The notes under the pieces: generated by a model
Seen by the model: the letters and a program-made list of their open reading frames with translations, nothing else
Database searches by the model: none
What the model was told of the DNA's origin: nothing
Assembly: GCA_948567375.1 (NCBI GenBank)
Contig: OX419755.1
Coordinates: 76,034,931 to 76,098,930 of the forward strand
Origin: Lunularia cruciata
Taxonomy: Eukaryota; Streptophyta; Marchantiopsida; Lunulariales; Lunulariaceae
Direction: 5' to 3'
DNA length: 64,000 nucleotides
Program-made: the position numbers and the translations under genes
Shown here: positions 49,286 through 61,286 of the stretch, piece by piece
Layout: each line of letters begins with the position of its first letter
Numbering within the stretch: the first letter of the stretch is position 1

Positions 49286-49366
49286 TGGCACTTTAGATTT
49301 CATGTATGACTTATATATGTGTTGTGCTTCTATAGTGTATAATGTTGACAATGATGTATATATGCA
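49286..49366 (+). repeat. Truncated B LTR start at end of array
   Basis: First part of the B LTR, broken at tatatgca and followed by an A run and unrelated sequence. It closes the B array. Confidence 0.7.
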
Positions 49367-49562
49367 AAAAAAAACACTTGTCTTGACCTTGGACAATTTA
49401 GCCCATGGATGATTTATGCCACAGATCTAAGCATCACACATGAGACAAATTGGACAGATCAGGCTCCTACATCCTAACACTTAGCACCAAGCAAGCGCCA
49501 TCAGTAAGGGTTAGAGCATTTAGGTCTTATTTCCAAGAAAGTAGATCATTCATTTATTTAGA
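49367..49562. other. Short spacer, nothing recognised
   Basis: Unique-looking sequence between the B array and element F. No frame or repeat recognised. Confidence 0.4.
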
Positions 49563-49815
49563 TGTTGACAGCCTAGTCAAGAAGCTTGAGAAGTATTCCA
49601 TGTGAGCAGAAATTTGGAGAAGCAATGCAAGACAACAAGACCAAATTCTTCATTAGCTTAGACCCACATACTAGCTTGCATGTATTCCATTCCTCATTTC
49701 ATAAGACTAGGTTTGCAATAAAAGGAAATTGAATGAAGTGCTTTATAATCTTTTTGTGTTCTTTGTATATTGTAAATGCCATGTAGATTTGCATCACTAT
49801 TTATGATGGTTTTCA
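49563..49815 (+). repeat. F 5' LTR
   Basis: Starts tgttgacagcctagtcaaga and ends ggttttca. Collinear with 53865-54117. Confidence 0.85.
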
Positions 49816-49818
49816 ATA

Positions 49819-49830
49819 GGTTATGGGCAG
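49819..49830 (+). promoter_or_regulatory. F primer-binding site, half-tRNA type
   Basis: ggttatgggcag lies three bases after the LTR. From memory, the site of Drosophila copia pairs with the anticodon region of initiator tRNA-Met (ggttatgggccc...). The match here breaks after ggttatgggc, with cc missing before ag. Confidence 0.5.
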
Positions 49831-49930
49831 ACATTTCCCATCACGTCAAAATTGATAGACGATTATTCTTGGTGTAGAATTTCAAAGAGCTAGAAGAGAT
49901 CTTTCATATCTAAGAGTAGATTAGGATGCA

Positions 49931-50870
49931 ATGGAAATAAGGAGCTATGCAAGTAATATAGCATGCATTAGTAGATTTAATGGGGAGAATTTCTTGATTT
50001 GGAAATTTCAAATAATGATTGTCTTCAAGTCAAAGAGACTTATAAGGATCATTAATGGCAAAGAGACCATAAAAAAATCCATAAAACAAGCCATAATAGA
50101 TAGAGGAGAGATCCAATGGTAGAGCAAGAATGATGTTGCAGAAATGTACATATGTGTAGCCATAGAAGAGAAGTATTTACATAGACTGACCAATTGTAGA
50201 ATCTCAAACCAGATGTGGTGTAGATTGATTGAGTTACATGAGCAATGTGCTTTAGGGAACAAGCATGTTCTCTAGTAGAGATTCTTTAATTTACACACAA
50301 AACCATGAGAAGAGATAGGAGATTTTATTAGTCAAGTAGAAACTCTTGCTAGTCAGTTGAGTAACATGGTGTTAGAATTGAAAATTCCTCAATCATCACC
50401 AAGATTATTTGTAGTTTGCAACAAGTTTATTGCCATATAATTATTGCATGGGATAATGATCATGAGGAGTACCAAACCATGAAGACACTCATTTCAACAC
50501 TACTCAAGGAAGAAACCTTGAACAAATGTGGAGAGGAGAAAGAAGACAGTTCAAGGGAGAAAGCCTTTCTTGTTGCCGATAAAAGAAGCATTAGAGGTAG
50601 CAATTATGGCAGGATTTTAAAGAAGATCGACATCTTTAAACTAAAGAAGAGAACAAGTTGCAACAAATGTGAATAGAAGGAGCATTGGGCAAGAGAATGC
50701 AGAGGTGAGCAGAATGTTCCAAGAAGAAAGCCATGCATTGTAGCTAATCCTAAAAGTCAAGCCAATGCTCTAACAACACACAATATTGTATTTGTTGCTA
50801 GTTCTAGCATGGCTACAAGTATTGATCATCTAGACAATGATGTTTGACACGTTGATGGAGGAGCTTTAGA
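49931..50870 (+). pseudogene. F gag
   Basis: The 49931-50122 piece (ISRFNGENFLIWKFQIMI) is the typical start of copia gag. Later text reads EIGDFISQVETLASQLSN. A CCHC knuckle near 50660-50700 reads CNKCE..EHWARECR, with a stop inside. Gag binds and packages element RNA in active copies. Confidence 0.8.
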
Positions 50871-52200
50871 GAAGATGACCAATAGACAAGAGTGGTTCCA
50901 AGATTTCAAGAAGACTGAAGAAGGAACCCGGCCCATGTATGTTTGCTGACAATCAAAAAGTTTTGGTTACTTGAGTGAGAGACATCTCAATTTCTTGTAA
51001 ACTTGGTGCAAGAAGACAAGGAGTCCTTAGATGAGTTCTCTATGTTTTGGAGTTGAAGTGCATTATGTTTAATATAAATCAATCAATGGACAAAGGCCCT
51101 CAAACCACCTACATCAAAGAGTGTTGCTTTATGGAGAAAGATGGAGCAATGGTGATGAAATGTATCCACTACTCATAGCTCTATAAACTTTAGATCAGAG
51201 TTACCACTATTGGTAACATTTCCCAAGCAAACTCTTTTGTTGCAAGTCTTAGGGAGAGTGAGAAGCTAGAAAAGCAACAATAGTATCATAAGTTAGATGT
51301 TGCATTTTGGTACCATAGACTTTGCCATCTCAATCTTGCCTACTTTAGGAAGATGGAACAAGAGAAGGACTATGTTTGAAACCAGAAGAGCTTGGTTGTC
51401 AAAAGTCTTTCTATTGTGATGGATTTGTTTTAGGAAAGCAGCATAGATTACCTTTTGCAAAATCCAACAATAATAGATGAAAGAAAAAGGTTGGAGAGTT
51501 CTTTCACAATGACATTTTGTAATTATGAGCAGACATTCAATAGGAGGATCAAGATATTATCTCCTTTTTTTAAGGATGATACTACTGGGTTCAGATTTAT
51601 ATTTTTCTTGAAGGAGAAGTTATAAACTCTTGCTTGCTTCAAACAACTAGACACATATGTAGAAAATCCATGTGGAGTGAAGATAAAGAAACTACAATCT
51701 GATAGAGGAGATGAATACACTAGAACAGAATTTGTGGTTTTTGAACAAAGAGTTGGATTAGTCCATGAACTTGTAGCACCTTACACTCTTCAGCAAAATG
51801 GTATCTCAAAGAGAGCATATAACAATTTTTAAAGCAACAAGAAGCATGTTTCTTACTAGCAAGTTTCCCAAAGGGTTGTGGTCAGAAGCAATACAAGCTA
51901 CTACACATGTTTTGAATAGAGTTTTCAAATGAGTTTAAGAGAAAACTCTTTATGAGCTCTGCCATGGAACAAAACTAACAATTGCAAATTTGAGGACTTT
52001 TGGTTGCTTAGACTTTGTGCACACACCAAAGAGTTTTCCCACAAAGAAAGAATTTTTATCCATAGGAATAAGAGATGTCTTTTTTTGGATATAGTTCAGA
52101 ATCCAAAGCCTTCAGATTGTGGGATCAGAAGAAGAACAAGATACGTGAAAGAAGGGACATTTTGTTCAAAGAGGAACTTGATCATTGATGGTTACAAATG
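50871..52200 (+). pseudogene. F protease and integrase region
   Basis: The protease is poorly readable near 50850-51000. The pre-integrase zinc segment is at 51310-51440 (FWYHRLCHLNLAYFRKM). The integrase core shows KKLQSDRGDEYTRTEF (about 51690-51735) and VAPYTLQQNGISKRA (about 51774-51818). Text at 52004-52204 belongs to the integrase C-terminal region. Stops throughout. Confidence 0.75.
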
Positions 52201-53140
52201 CTGAACTTATCTTCAAGAGAGATGATGCAAGACCTATTATCTTCAAGAGAGCTAGAGAACAAGCAAATGCTAGAATGAGCATTGATGAGATAGAAGTTGA
52301 TGGAGAGTTTTCACAAGCTTCTAAGGAGTCTACAGAGCAAGCTACAAAAGAATCAGCAAGTGAGACTAGTATCTATCCACTTCAAGAAGAAAGTGAGTGC
52401 ATTCATGAACCTGATTTTCAAATGAGCTCAACTTCAACCACTCAAGATGGAGAAAATCATAAAAGTGGTAGAATGAAAAGATCACCACAAAGACATGGTG
52501 AGTGAGATTACGGTAAGACATTGAGAAGCTATAGATTCAGATCCTGTTTGTTTCCAAGATAAAGTGTAATTGCCTGAGTGGATGAAGGCCATGGATGAGG
52601 AATTCAAGTCATTGAAGCATAACAAGACTTGGAAGCTAATATCATTGCCTGAAAGGAGAAAAGCAATCAAATGCAAGTGGGTTTATAGAACCAAGCTTGA
52701 CGTTAAGGACAACATCTCAAGGCACAAGGCTAGACTTATAGCCAAGAGATATTCACCTCTTGTTGGAATTGACTATGAGGAGACATTTGCTCCAATAGTT
52801 GAGTTTGACTCTACCATATCTGTTCTTTCACTAGTGGCAATGGAAGACATGGAGATAATACAATTTGACATCAAGACAACTTTCTTTATGGAGATTTGCA
52901 TGAGCAAATTTACATGGAGCAACTACAAGGATACATAAAAGTTGGAAAGGAGAAGAGGGTTTGCAGATTGTTGAAGAGTCTTTATGGCTTAAAGGAAGTC
53001 TTAAGGAATCGGAACTGAAAGTTTGATGACTTCCTAGTGAGGTATGTGTTGCAAGAGTTAGTTTTTGATGCTTGTATGTATAATAGATCTCAGGTAATCC
53101 TCACTATCTTTGTAGATGATGGACTCATTTGTGTGAGAAA
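52201..53140 (+). pseudogene. F reverse transcriptase
   Basis: An RVT_2-type domain starts at about 52570: PEWMKAMDEEFKSLKHN, KCKWVYRTKLD, then FAPIVEFDSTISVLSL and MEIIQFDIKTTF (first Asp). Further on, LLKSLYGLKE and, after frame shifts, TIFVDDGLICV with the catalytic VDD at about 53107-53140. The acidic/Ser linker at 52185-52505 lies between integrase and RT. Confidence 0.82.
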
Positions 53141-53864
53141 TAAATCCCATAGTCTACCATATTAGATCACCTTGGTAGAGAGTTTGAAGTTACACATGGA
53201 GAAATAGAATTCTATATAGGGCTTTAGGCTTTTGTGATAAAGAAAAACTTAAAATCAGATTGACTCAAGAAAGATATGTAGGGTCAATCATAAATAGGTT
53301 CAATCTTTGAGATGCATATCTAGTTGCTATTTTTATAGATCCAAATGCTAGATTAGAAGTGGAAGAAAGTGAATTGATTAGAGCACCCTACCATGAAGCA
53401 GTAGGATGTTTAATGCATGCTATGATAGATACAAGACCAGACATAGCTTATGTTGTTAGCATAGTAGAAAGTTCAATTCTAATTCTTCATCTCAACATTT
53501 TGAAGTAGTGAGGAGAATTTTTAAGTACACCAAAGGTACTTTGGATTATGTATTAAAATTTAGTGGAGGTTCAGATGCTTCTAATACACTAGTTGAATAG
53601 TTGATTCTTATTTTGTGGGTGACTTAGATAATAGAGAGTGACAAAGTGGTTTAATATCCATGATAAATGATGGACCATTAGCTTGGAGCAGCCAGCGACA
53701 GCAATGTGATGTCACTTCTACCATAGAGGCAGAGTACATAGGAGCATGTTCAGCTGCCAAAGAAGTAGTATGGCTCCGCAGGTCACTCAAGGAACTACAA
53801 TTTGGACAAGATGGTCCAACTCAGATATACAGAGACATAGAGCAGGTAGTTCATTCCATCAAGA
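53141..53864 (+). pseudogene. F RNase H
   Basis: The C-terminal RNase H is readable at 53660-53864: PLAWSSQRQQCDVTSTIEAE with the TIEAEY motif, then AAKEVVWLRRSLKEL. Upstream text (ARPDIAYVVS-like, about 53430) is typical of copia. Confidence 0.8.
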
Positions 53865-54117
53865 TGTTGGCGGCGTAGTCAAGAAGCTTGAGCAACTGGA
53901 AGTGTGAGTAGCAATTTGGGTAAACAAGGCCAGACAACAACAGCCAAGTTTTTCATTAGCTTAAACCCGCATACTAGCCTGCAAGTATTCCATTCCTCAC
54001 TTCATGAGATTAGGCTTGCAATAAGAGGAAATAGGCAGAAGTGCTTTGTATACCTTTTTGAGTTCCTTCAGTTGTAAATGCTGTACAGATTTGCACATGT
54101 ATTTTCGACAGTTTTCA
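53865..54117 (+). repeat. F 3' LTR
   Basis: Starts tgttggcggcgtagtcaaga and ends agttttca. Same length as the 5' LTR, with visible substitutions. Confidence 0.85.
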
Positions 54118-55201
54118 ACGAGAACAAAGAACAAACCATTAAGTAAAATATCAAGGGGTACATGCAGTTCGTAATTTGATACCTTTTCAGAGGGCACCTT
54201 GAAAGAAGTCCTATAACGTTACACTTTCTAGTAAAGTTTCTTTTCTAACATGATCATTTCATCTAATTCCGCTCTTAAATTAGGAGTATCTTTGCATTGA
54301 AAGTAGCTATCTTCGTCTTGTTCATTTTCTTCTCGCTCCTTCCCAACGTCAGTCACTACTCGACGTTCTTCTTGTCCATGTATTTCCAATTCTACCCAAG
54401 AATAAGTCACTATCAGATATCCGCGATGATCGATGCTTCGATACTGAACTCTACTGTGCAATTCAAAGGGTGTGCAAGAAGGTTCAAGAAGGTTCAAGAT
54501 CCAGCAGAATGCAGGAAGTGATTCCTGCATACCAATATCTTTAATGATGACCGGTACGTGTTTATTACGGACCAGTTTTTACTTGCGTGGCGTTTTCGCC
54601 ACGTTGTTGAGTTGAATGAATCATCCTTGGTAAAAGAAAGCTCTTGTTCAATTAAAGTATAAACGCTTAAGCTCTTGATTAAGCGCTCATGATTCCATGC
54701 GCATGATATCTAATGAGGTGAATGAATGCATTGCGATGCGAAAGAGAAAGAGAGTTTTATTACACGCTGCCGAGGCCTCGTGTTCACCTAACCTCCTCTT
54801 TAGAGGTGAACTGAAAGTATGCTAACAACCCCATGAATAAGCAATTTAGGCGAGTTCGGCATAGAGGTTATCGCCTTGTACGTGATGTGCTCTGACTTCA
54901 AGGATGAACTCAGTCACGGGTCACAAAAGATGGATCTTATGTTTACCTCAGGTAAAATCACCGATGAAATATATTGGTTAGTACATGTCTGATTGATTGC
55001 ACATCACAACCATGTCGGATAGCAGCGATCAGGTTGTTTTCCCACGGTCACCTCGAGAATGAGAAGATTGCTATGTCCTGGCGGTAAGAGAATGCAGAAA
55101 AGCTTTGGAGCATCTCTACTGTACATGATTTGCGAGGTTTCCTATGGATACAATGCACTGACAAGGTTGTTGAAGTGGGTGGTTTCTTGTGTCTGATATC
55201 T
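54118..55201. other. Intergenic region downstream of the DRC9-like gene
   Basis: A minus-strand open frame at 54228-54530 (LRAELDEMIMLEKKLY at its end) follows an acceptor-like tatgcag at about 54526 and could be a terminal exon, but no partner exon is seen. Small perfect hairpins lie at 54586-54603 (cgtggcg, tttt loop) and near 54672-54694. Otherwise nothing is recognised. Confidence 0.4.
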
Positions 55202-58200
55202 CTACTTCTTCTTTTTGCCTTTCTTTTTTGCTCCACCCTTCTTCGCTTTTTTCTTGGCAGCAAGTCTTTTCTTCTTGAGCTTCCTCAGCACTTTTCGGTA
55301 TATCTTCCTGACGAGAAAACCACGCCATATCCTTTGAATCCTCATGACTGCAACTGTCGCCAACTCGACTTTGCCCTGATTTGCGAAGAAGTATTCTTTC
55401 TGTCTGATAGTTTCTAACCTAGCTGCCTCCACCTCAGCCATCTCTGCAAGATACCTGCAAAGCAAGGATGAAAAACACGACATCACAGTAGTGCAACCAG
55501 AAATACCAGGTGCGTTGCATATCATTGGATGTCTCTCCAACCTGGCAGTGGAAACTTCTTGTACATCATTTAAACTATTTGTGCAATGGAACAGTGGTAT
55601 TCTGCAAAATATGTGCAGGGAAGGCAACTATTTATCAGCAGACACGTCGATTTAGGGTGTGAGGAGGTTCTTGATCTACTGGGCCGTCGATACATGAACA
55701 GGCGGATGCTGTTCTTTCTCAAAATCCGTTCCGCTACGTGCACCTGAAAAGTTGTCAAATTTTAAGCAGTATCTTCCTTTACGTGGACGAAAGGGAGTGC
55801 CCAGGTTAGTTCACAGACATTACCTAGGTTCAAGCTCTGCAAGAATTAGCTGCTTCTCCTTCTGTTGAAGTTTCATTTTCTCAAGCATATGATCCAAGTT
55901 ATGGGCATCTATTTCATATCCAGCTTGCAAAGCAACTGCCTCCTCCCTTAGATCCATATTCTGCTTTTTCAGAAACTCCACACTTGCGTCGTGAACTTTC
56001 TTCTCACCCTGGTAGAAGAAAGGGTGACACTTTGCGCTTTTAATATCAACTCAGTTGCCCCTACTTTCATTTTTGACCACAATATCTCCATTACCTGCCA
56101 GCAAAAGTGATAGCACGTGCTCTTTGTCTTCCTTCTTGAACAGCTGAAGTACATAGCATTTCAATCTAGATGTTACCGAGGACAACCAAATGCCCTTCTA
56201 CTCTGTATGGGGTTCAGGAGTTCAAAACTCATTACCTCAAGGTCGTTCTTCAATCGGACATTCTCTACCCTCAAATTGACAAGCCGCACCTCAAAGTCCC
56301 GCCTACACAAATCTCCAGTTCCTAGGGCAGTATCTGCCCTACAAAACCCGGGTTGAAAATGTAAATCATAACAGCTGTGCTGCTAACATCTATTGTTGTT
56401 TACGAGTTACGCTTTGAGCACCATATTTCAATCACTATTTTCTGTTACGTTACCTAGAGTCTTTTAGAGCATAACAATAACTCTTCTCTCAAATTCGCCA
56501 TTACTATACCCTTAGCAGTTTCAGTTGATCGAGTGCCCTTCATCAGCAGCATAATCAAAATACAGAAACTTGGAGGCAAGGGTAAGATATATCAAAGCGT
56601 CTAACTGAAAGGCAAACATAAGTACCACGAGTAAGACGTACATGACCATGTTCACTCACTTGTATCTGTATTGCACCATGTTATCGGCCCTCAATTCTTT
56701 GAGTTCCTGTCCATTCAGAGACCAATTTTGATAGGGAACTTTGGATATCGGAATAGGGTAAGAGGAAACTGTTCTACAGGACCAGCAAAGACCTCGGCAA
56801 ATGTTAGTAGGAACTGAGTACACCAGACAACAAGGCAGTCAGTGAAAGGACAGAAGATGACCTCATGCTTTGGCACATGGTGGTGACAGTAAGCATTACC
56901 CCGGATAGGGGAGGATTGAAACTTAACCTCTGACATTTGACTTGATGGTTTTACTAAACCCAAGCTGTTATCGAAACCTTGAAGATTAGATGTCGAACTC
57001 ATGGTAATGTTCATGCCCATGCAACATACACCTACGTCCCTTGACGATTGCGCACACTCGTTAAAAGGTGTTTTTAGGAGAAAGAACACACCCTTCTCCG
57101 CTCTATAATAGTTTTGGCCCACTCGCGCATGGCCTCTTTCTGAGTTTGTGCCTCTGCTTCAATTAAAACGTTCAGCATATTCATCTTCCCTTTTAACTCC
57201 TTCACGTGGTGGATACTCGCAGGCAGCCTTCTAACTTTCAACTCATCCGAGTCCATGATGTCCTGCAGCGCGCTAAAACTGCTGGACTCCATCACCTGCT
57301 TGGAGGACAGTGAGTGCGTCATATCTAGGCGCCTCCAAGCTCCTGCAACTTGAGGTCAGCACAAAAGTTCGAACTCTTCTCTATCCATGAAAGTATGTAA
57401 ACGGAGGTGACAGAGAAGACGGCTTGGTGATGATAATATGAAAGATGGTGTGTCTCTGATTACGCCAACTTTTATGACACACGAGAGGTAGAAACGTCTA
57501 GAACGCAAAAGCAAGTCATCCCTAACAGAAAAGACCTCTCATAACCTTTGAGAGAAAAGGTACACCACAATAACGAGGCCCAACCTCTTTTAAAGTTGTG
57601 TTAAACACATCGATAAGCCACGCAGTCTCTGTTGAGAATTTGGAGATTTTTGAAGGGATCCCCAAGCTGAAATGAATCAAATTGGCAGAGTCTAGTAACT
57701 CGGTCTTCTGCGCTAATACTGAAGCAGCGTCCGGAAATTCAACGAGCTTTATGCTCGTATCTATGATCTGCAAAGTATCCACGAGCCCAACTGTTCTAAG
57801 TTAGCACTTCCTGCTACGTACTGGCAAATGCTGTTGTCAAATCCATCGATGTCCTGAATCAATCCTAGTAATTGTACCAGTTAAAATGACATTGAAGGAC
57901 TGACATGTACAAAGTTCTCAGCTATATCATCTCTCCCGCCACTAAATGACCTCGTCAGCCCAACATCTCCGAAAGGCATGACGCTCACTCAAGTCCTCAT
58001 CTGTGGCTGCTTCACCTTCCTTTCTCTGTCGTACACCAGGTACCTTTTAAACAGTTATTGTTAAGAAGTTTTTCTTCACCCTCTTCCAAGTGTTCGGCAT
58101 ATCCACCGAACGTACAGGTGAATGCTGTGGTGCAGGCCTTAAGACATTTGACAAAATCTTTGTGCAGCCTGTACCGCGTAGTCCCTCGGCTTGACAACCG

Positions 58201-59956
58201 GTGATTGTCAAGCCTGACTCCGGGGAATTGGGAGTTACTATATCACTCACTGTTGTTGTTCCTCCCGATAAGAACTGTCATGTAATTTTCCTTAATCACT
58301 GAAAGAGTTAATCACCTGGCCAACTCCCCAGCTCGCACTACCTAAGCCTTTAACCTCCAGGAGTAATGATTAGTCATCACCATCATCCATCAATTCGAGC
58401 GCTCGTGAGGACTGCGAGCAGAAACAAGTTTGGCTTCGTAACGAGCGTCAAGGATTCTTCTGATTTATGTCAAAACAACTGTCTGAGGCCAACTAATCCA
58501 CACCATGCCAAGCATTGCCTTCCCAAGGGCAGACCCTTTTGCCGTATTGGTTTTCAATAGTCAACGTGTTATGGCGCTCCGTTACTGCCTCAGGTCGCTT
58601 CAGTTCTAAACAATCCTGTGGTTCGGTCGCTCTCATCCACATTCAACTTGTATACTATCGCGAACTTGCTATTCAGGATTGATCAAATTGACTTCAGGGC
58701 AGACATAAGTCTGCTCAGCGGATGCGCGGAACTGTAGAGGACACGGTACATACAGTGCACGATGGCCCGTAGATTGTTTTTGTCCAGAAGAAAGCTTCAT
58801 ATTTTAGAATGTTTGACACTTGATGTCAATGATGATGACGTTGAGCTTAGAGGAAGGTGTCCAATGATTGAGGAAGTCGGTCCGATTTCCACACTTACGT
58901 GATCCATACTGGAAGGTAGGGCCCCCTTAAGATGTACCTAGAGAGTGCGGTTCTTCGTGAGAAAGACAGAGTGCTCTGGGCAGACTTCGTGCGGCAATAC
59001 CTACAAGGTTCAAAAAATTCTGGAATCAACGATTCTTATACTTGGTGCCAACTCGATAAAACCAGTTTCCTGTAGTGATAGAACGTGAGAGGGTCTACGG
59101 AGATTGGAAGCTCCTGAATGTTCTCCTGGCTACCAACCAACTGACACAAGGAAAGGAGATTTTTAAACATTGTTTAACGTGATGTGGTGTGGTGGTTTGC
59201 CCAATTTGATATGTGCCAATATCGCATGCCACAAATTCTCCATACCAGACAAAATGTAATAGACTACTGATGACAATCGTGTTATGCAGCTTCCTGGCTG
59301 GGTAAGCAAGTCATCTGTTCGGGAAATGGCAGCTAGTGATTTCCCGGCACCATTACCATCAGCCTACTAAGCAGTAACTCGTTCCAACGACATTGATTTT
59401 CTAATCTCACCGCGAGGTCTATCTTGTAGGGTTTGTCTTAGGTCTTGGCTTTGCAGTGTTCGAGAAAAGCAACAAGTGGTTACGAGAGCATCACCGATGA
59501 AGCACCGGGGAGTGCTGACATCAGAGAAAGACGGTCCATCATGCCCTCCAAAAATCCAATTATATACACACGGAATTTGTTTGACAACAGCTCCTCATCA
59601 TCCGAATCCTCAACACTGCTGTGACCGTCGTCACCAAGGCCAGAACCGGCACCCGAACCCTCTGACCTTTCTGAGCCTTCTGTATCGGACTCCGAGCCCG
59701 ACATGGCCTCCAGGATAGAAATCCGAGGAGTAACGTCCCCATAAAAGGATCCGCGCCTAATTGCAGCTGTGATTGACGGTCGTGGAGTAACCGGGGGTAT
59801 CGGCGCTTCAAGGTCAGGGTCAGTCCCTGCTGAAGACTCCGAGTCCATGCCACCGGCATCTCCCACGAAAACAGAAGAATCATCCGCCCTCGTCGGCTCA
59901 TCCTCTTCCGCGGCAAATCTCACTCCGTCTTCCTTCCTACTCCCCTCGTCAGCCAT
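55202..59956 (-). CDS. DRC9: DRC9/IQCG-like axonemal protein, multi-exon gene
   Basis: The product would be a nexin-dynein regulatory complex subunit, which links outer doublets in motile cilia. Proposed exons: 59956-about 59485, 57767-57585, 57295-57092, 56706-56660, 56338-56236, 56143-56117, 56008-55824, 55454-55202. Phases agree from exon 2 on, giving about 490 residues (human IQCG is about 440). The order is an acidic N-terminus, then GFLEGMMDRLSLMSALPG (aligns with the conserved early IQCG helix), a helical centre (LKE/VMESSSFSALQDIMDSD across a junction), long coiled coil (ELKELRADNMVQYRY, ENVRLKNDLE, HDASVEFLKKQN), an IQ motif (VMRIQRIWRGFLVRK) and a Lys-rich tail. Introns have GT...AG ends. 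The weak points are the exon 1 donor and the 27-bp exon. The ATG at 59956 opens the GC-rich first exon. Assignment is from family knowledge, not a search. Confidence 0.75.
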
Positions 59957-60920
59957 ATGTCAAGCTTTCGACACCAACCTTCTTCTGCACAGTCACTGCT
60001 CCTGTCCTCCCTCCCAACCATCACCAATCACCACCATGCCTTCTTTTCCTTCTCGTCATCATCTATCAACTGCTGGTTTTCTCCCTTCTCCGATCCATGT
60101 CGCAACCTTCAAACTGCGATTGCATAAAAATGTACAGCAAAAGAAATTGAATCCCAATTTCCAGGTTGGAACTTTATTTGCTGCATTGACATACTAATTC
60201 TTTCCGTCTTCTCTGGCTCCAAGTTCGGGGACACGCTAATCAAAAGAATCTCCCATCTTACTCAAGCCTCCAGTACGGGAGAACCCACGGCAAATCAGCA
60301 CATGAATGAATCCTGATTTCCACGACCCGAGAGAACTGTATTTTTATTATGGCAATCAACAACCGTCGTTCCCTGACAGTAAGTACTCGCAGGACGACCC
60401 AGTGGCCGGCTGGGCCCGGCGAATACTGCTATTCACGCCGGCAGATTTGGGTACTCTCGGCAACCTGAGAGATTTAACGGGATAGGATTTTAGAAAATCG
60501 ACAGATTTCTGAAAATACGCCATATACTTTTATATTTCCCGATAGTTCATGTTTTAGCGGACCGACAAAATCTTCCATGTGAAGTTTACGTCCAGACCGA
60601 TCCACAAGTTCACAGAGTCTGAATTTACGTCTATGGAAGGGTGGATGGCAGTATGAACGCCGTCGTCGATATGGTCAGGCCCCGCAGATGTGAATCCGAC
60701 ACTTTGGCCCCTTGATGATCGTTATCTTGTCCCTAATGAGAATGAAATTCATGACTTAGAAAATTCATGACTTTTCCGGGAGCTACGGGTGCGGGAGAGT
60801 GTGGAGACGGGAAAGTAGAGGGAGAGACGTGAGAAGACATATGGAATTCCTGAAGTGCTCTCTAGCATACAGCACTCGAGTGTATAGTCGATTTGCTTTG
60901 TTTTTTAATTTCGGTTGCAT
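59957..60920. other. Upstream region of the DRC9-like gene
   Basis: Noncoding, relatively GC-rich. It probably holds the promoter and 5' UTR of the minus-strand gene, but no specific element is recognised. Confidence 0.4.
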
Positions 60921-60922
60921 TG

Positions 60923-61112
60923 GAAGATTATGGAAAATGGAGCAGTACCTAGATTGAAGATTATGGAAAATGGAGCAGAAAGTTAAGAGGATTTTTAGTT
61001 TCTTTTAGGGTTTAGAACTATCATTACACATTGAGAGTGATGGAGCATAAAGTTATGAGGATTTTTAGTTTCTTTTAGGGTTTGGAATTATCATTACACA
61101 TTGAGAGTGATG
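60923..61112. repeat. Local tandem duplications (33-bp and 70-bp periods)
   Basis: gaagattatggaaaatggag occurs at about 60923 and 60956. A 70-bp unit (tggagcaNaaagttaNgagg through ttgagagtga) occurs at about 60971 and 61041. Confidence 0.85.
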
Positions 61113-61286
61113 GGTCAGGAATTTAGTTTAAAAATTGTGGAGATAGAAATAGAAAGTTTATAGATTTTAGGGTATGGAGAGATTGTTTTCTTATGTGAGT
61201 TGGGATGTGAGGGGTTGTAGTTTTGCAAATATGGAGACATATGGAGACGAGTAGCATGTGTTATTATCATTATTCTTGTCCTAGCC

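Larger units (their letters stand above)
49563..54117 (+). mobile_element. Ty1/copia retroelement F, full length, decayed
   Basis: Two LTRs of about 253 bp, a primer site, and gag, protease/integrase, RT and RNase H in the copia order (integrase before RT). All parts are interrupted by stops. No clear target duplication is visible (ttaga on the left, acgag on the right). Confidence 0.9.

Noticed and set aside
58047..58250. Minus-strand frames at 58012-58250 as an extra DRC9 exon
   Set aside because: No similarity to the family and no supported splice pair; left as intron.
59560..60197. Overlapping frames on both strands around exon 1 of the DRC9-like gene
   Set aside because: They are shadows of a GC-rich exon; only the 59956 start leads to the conserved early helix.
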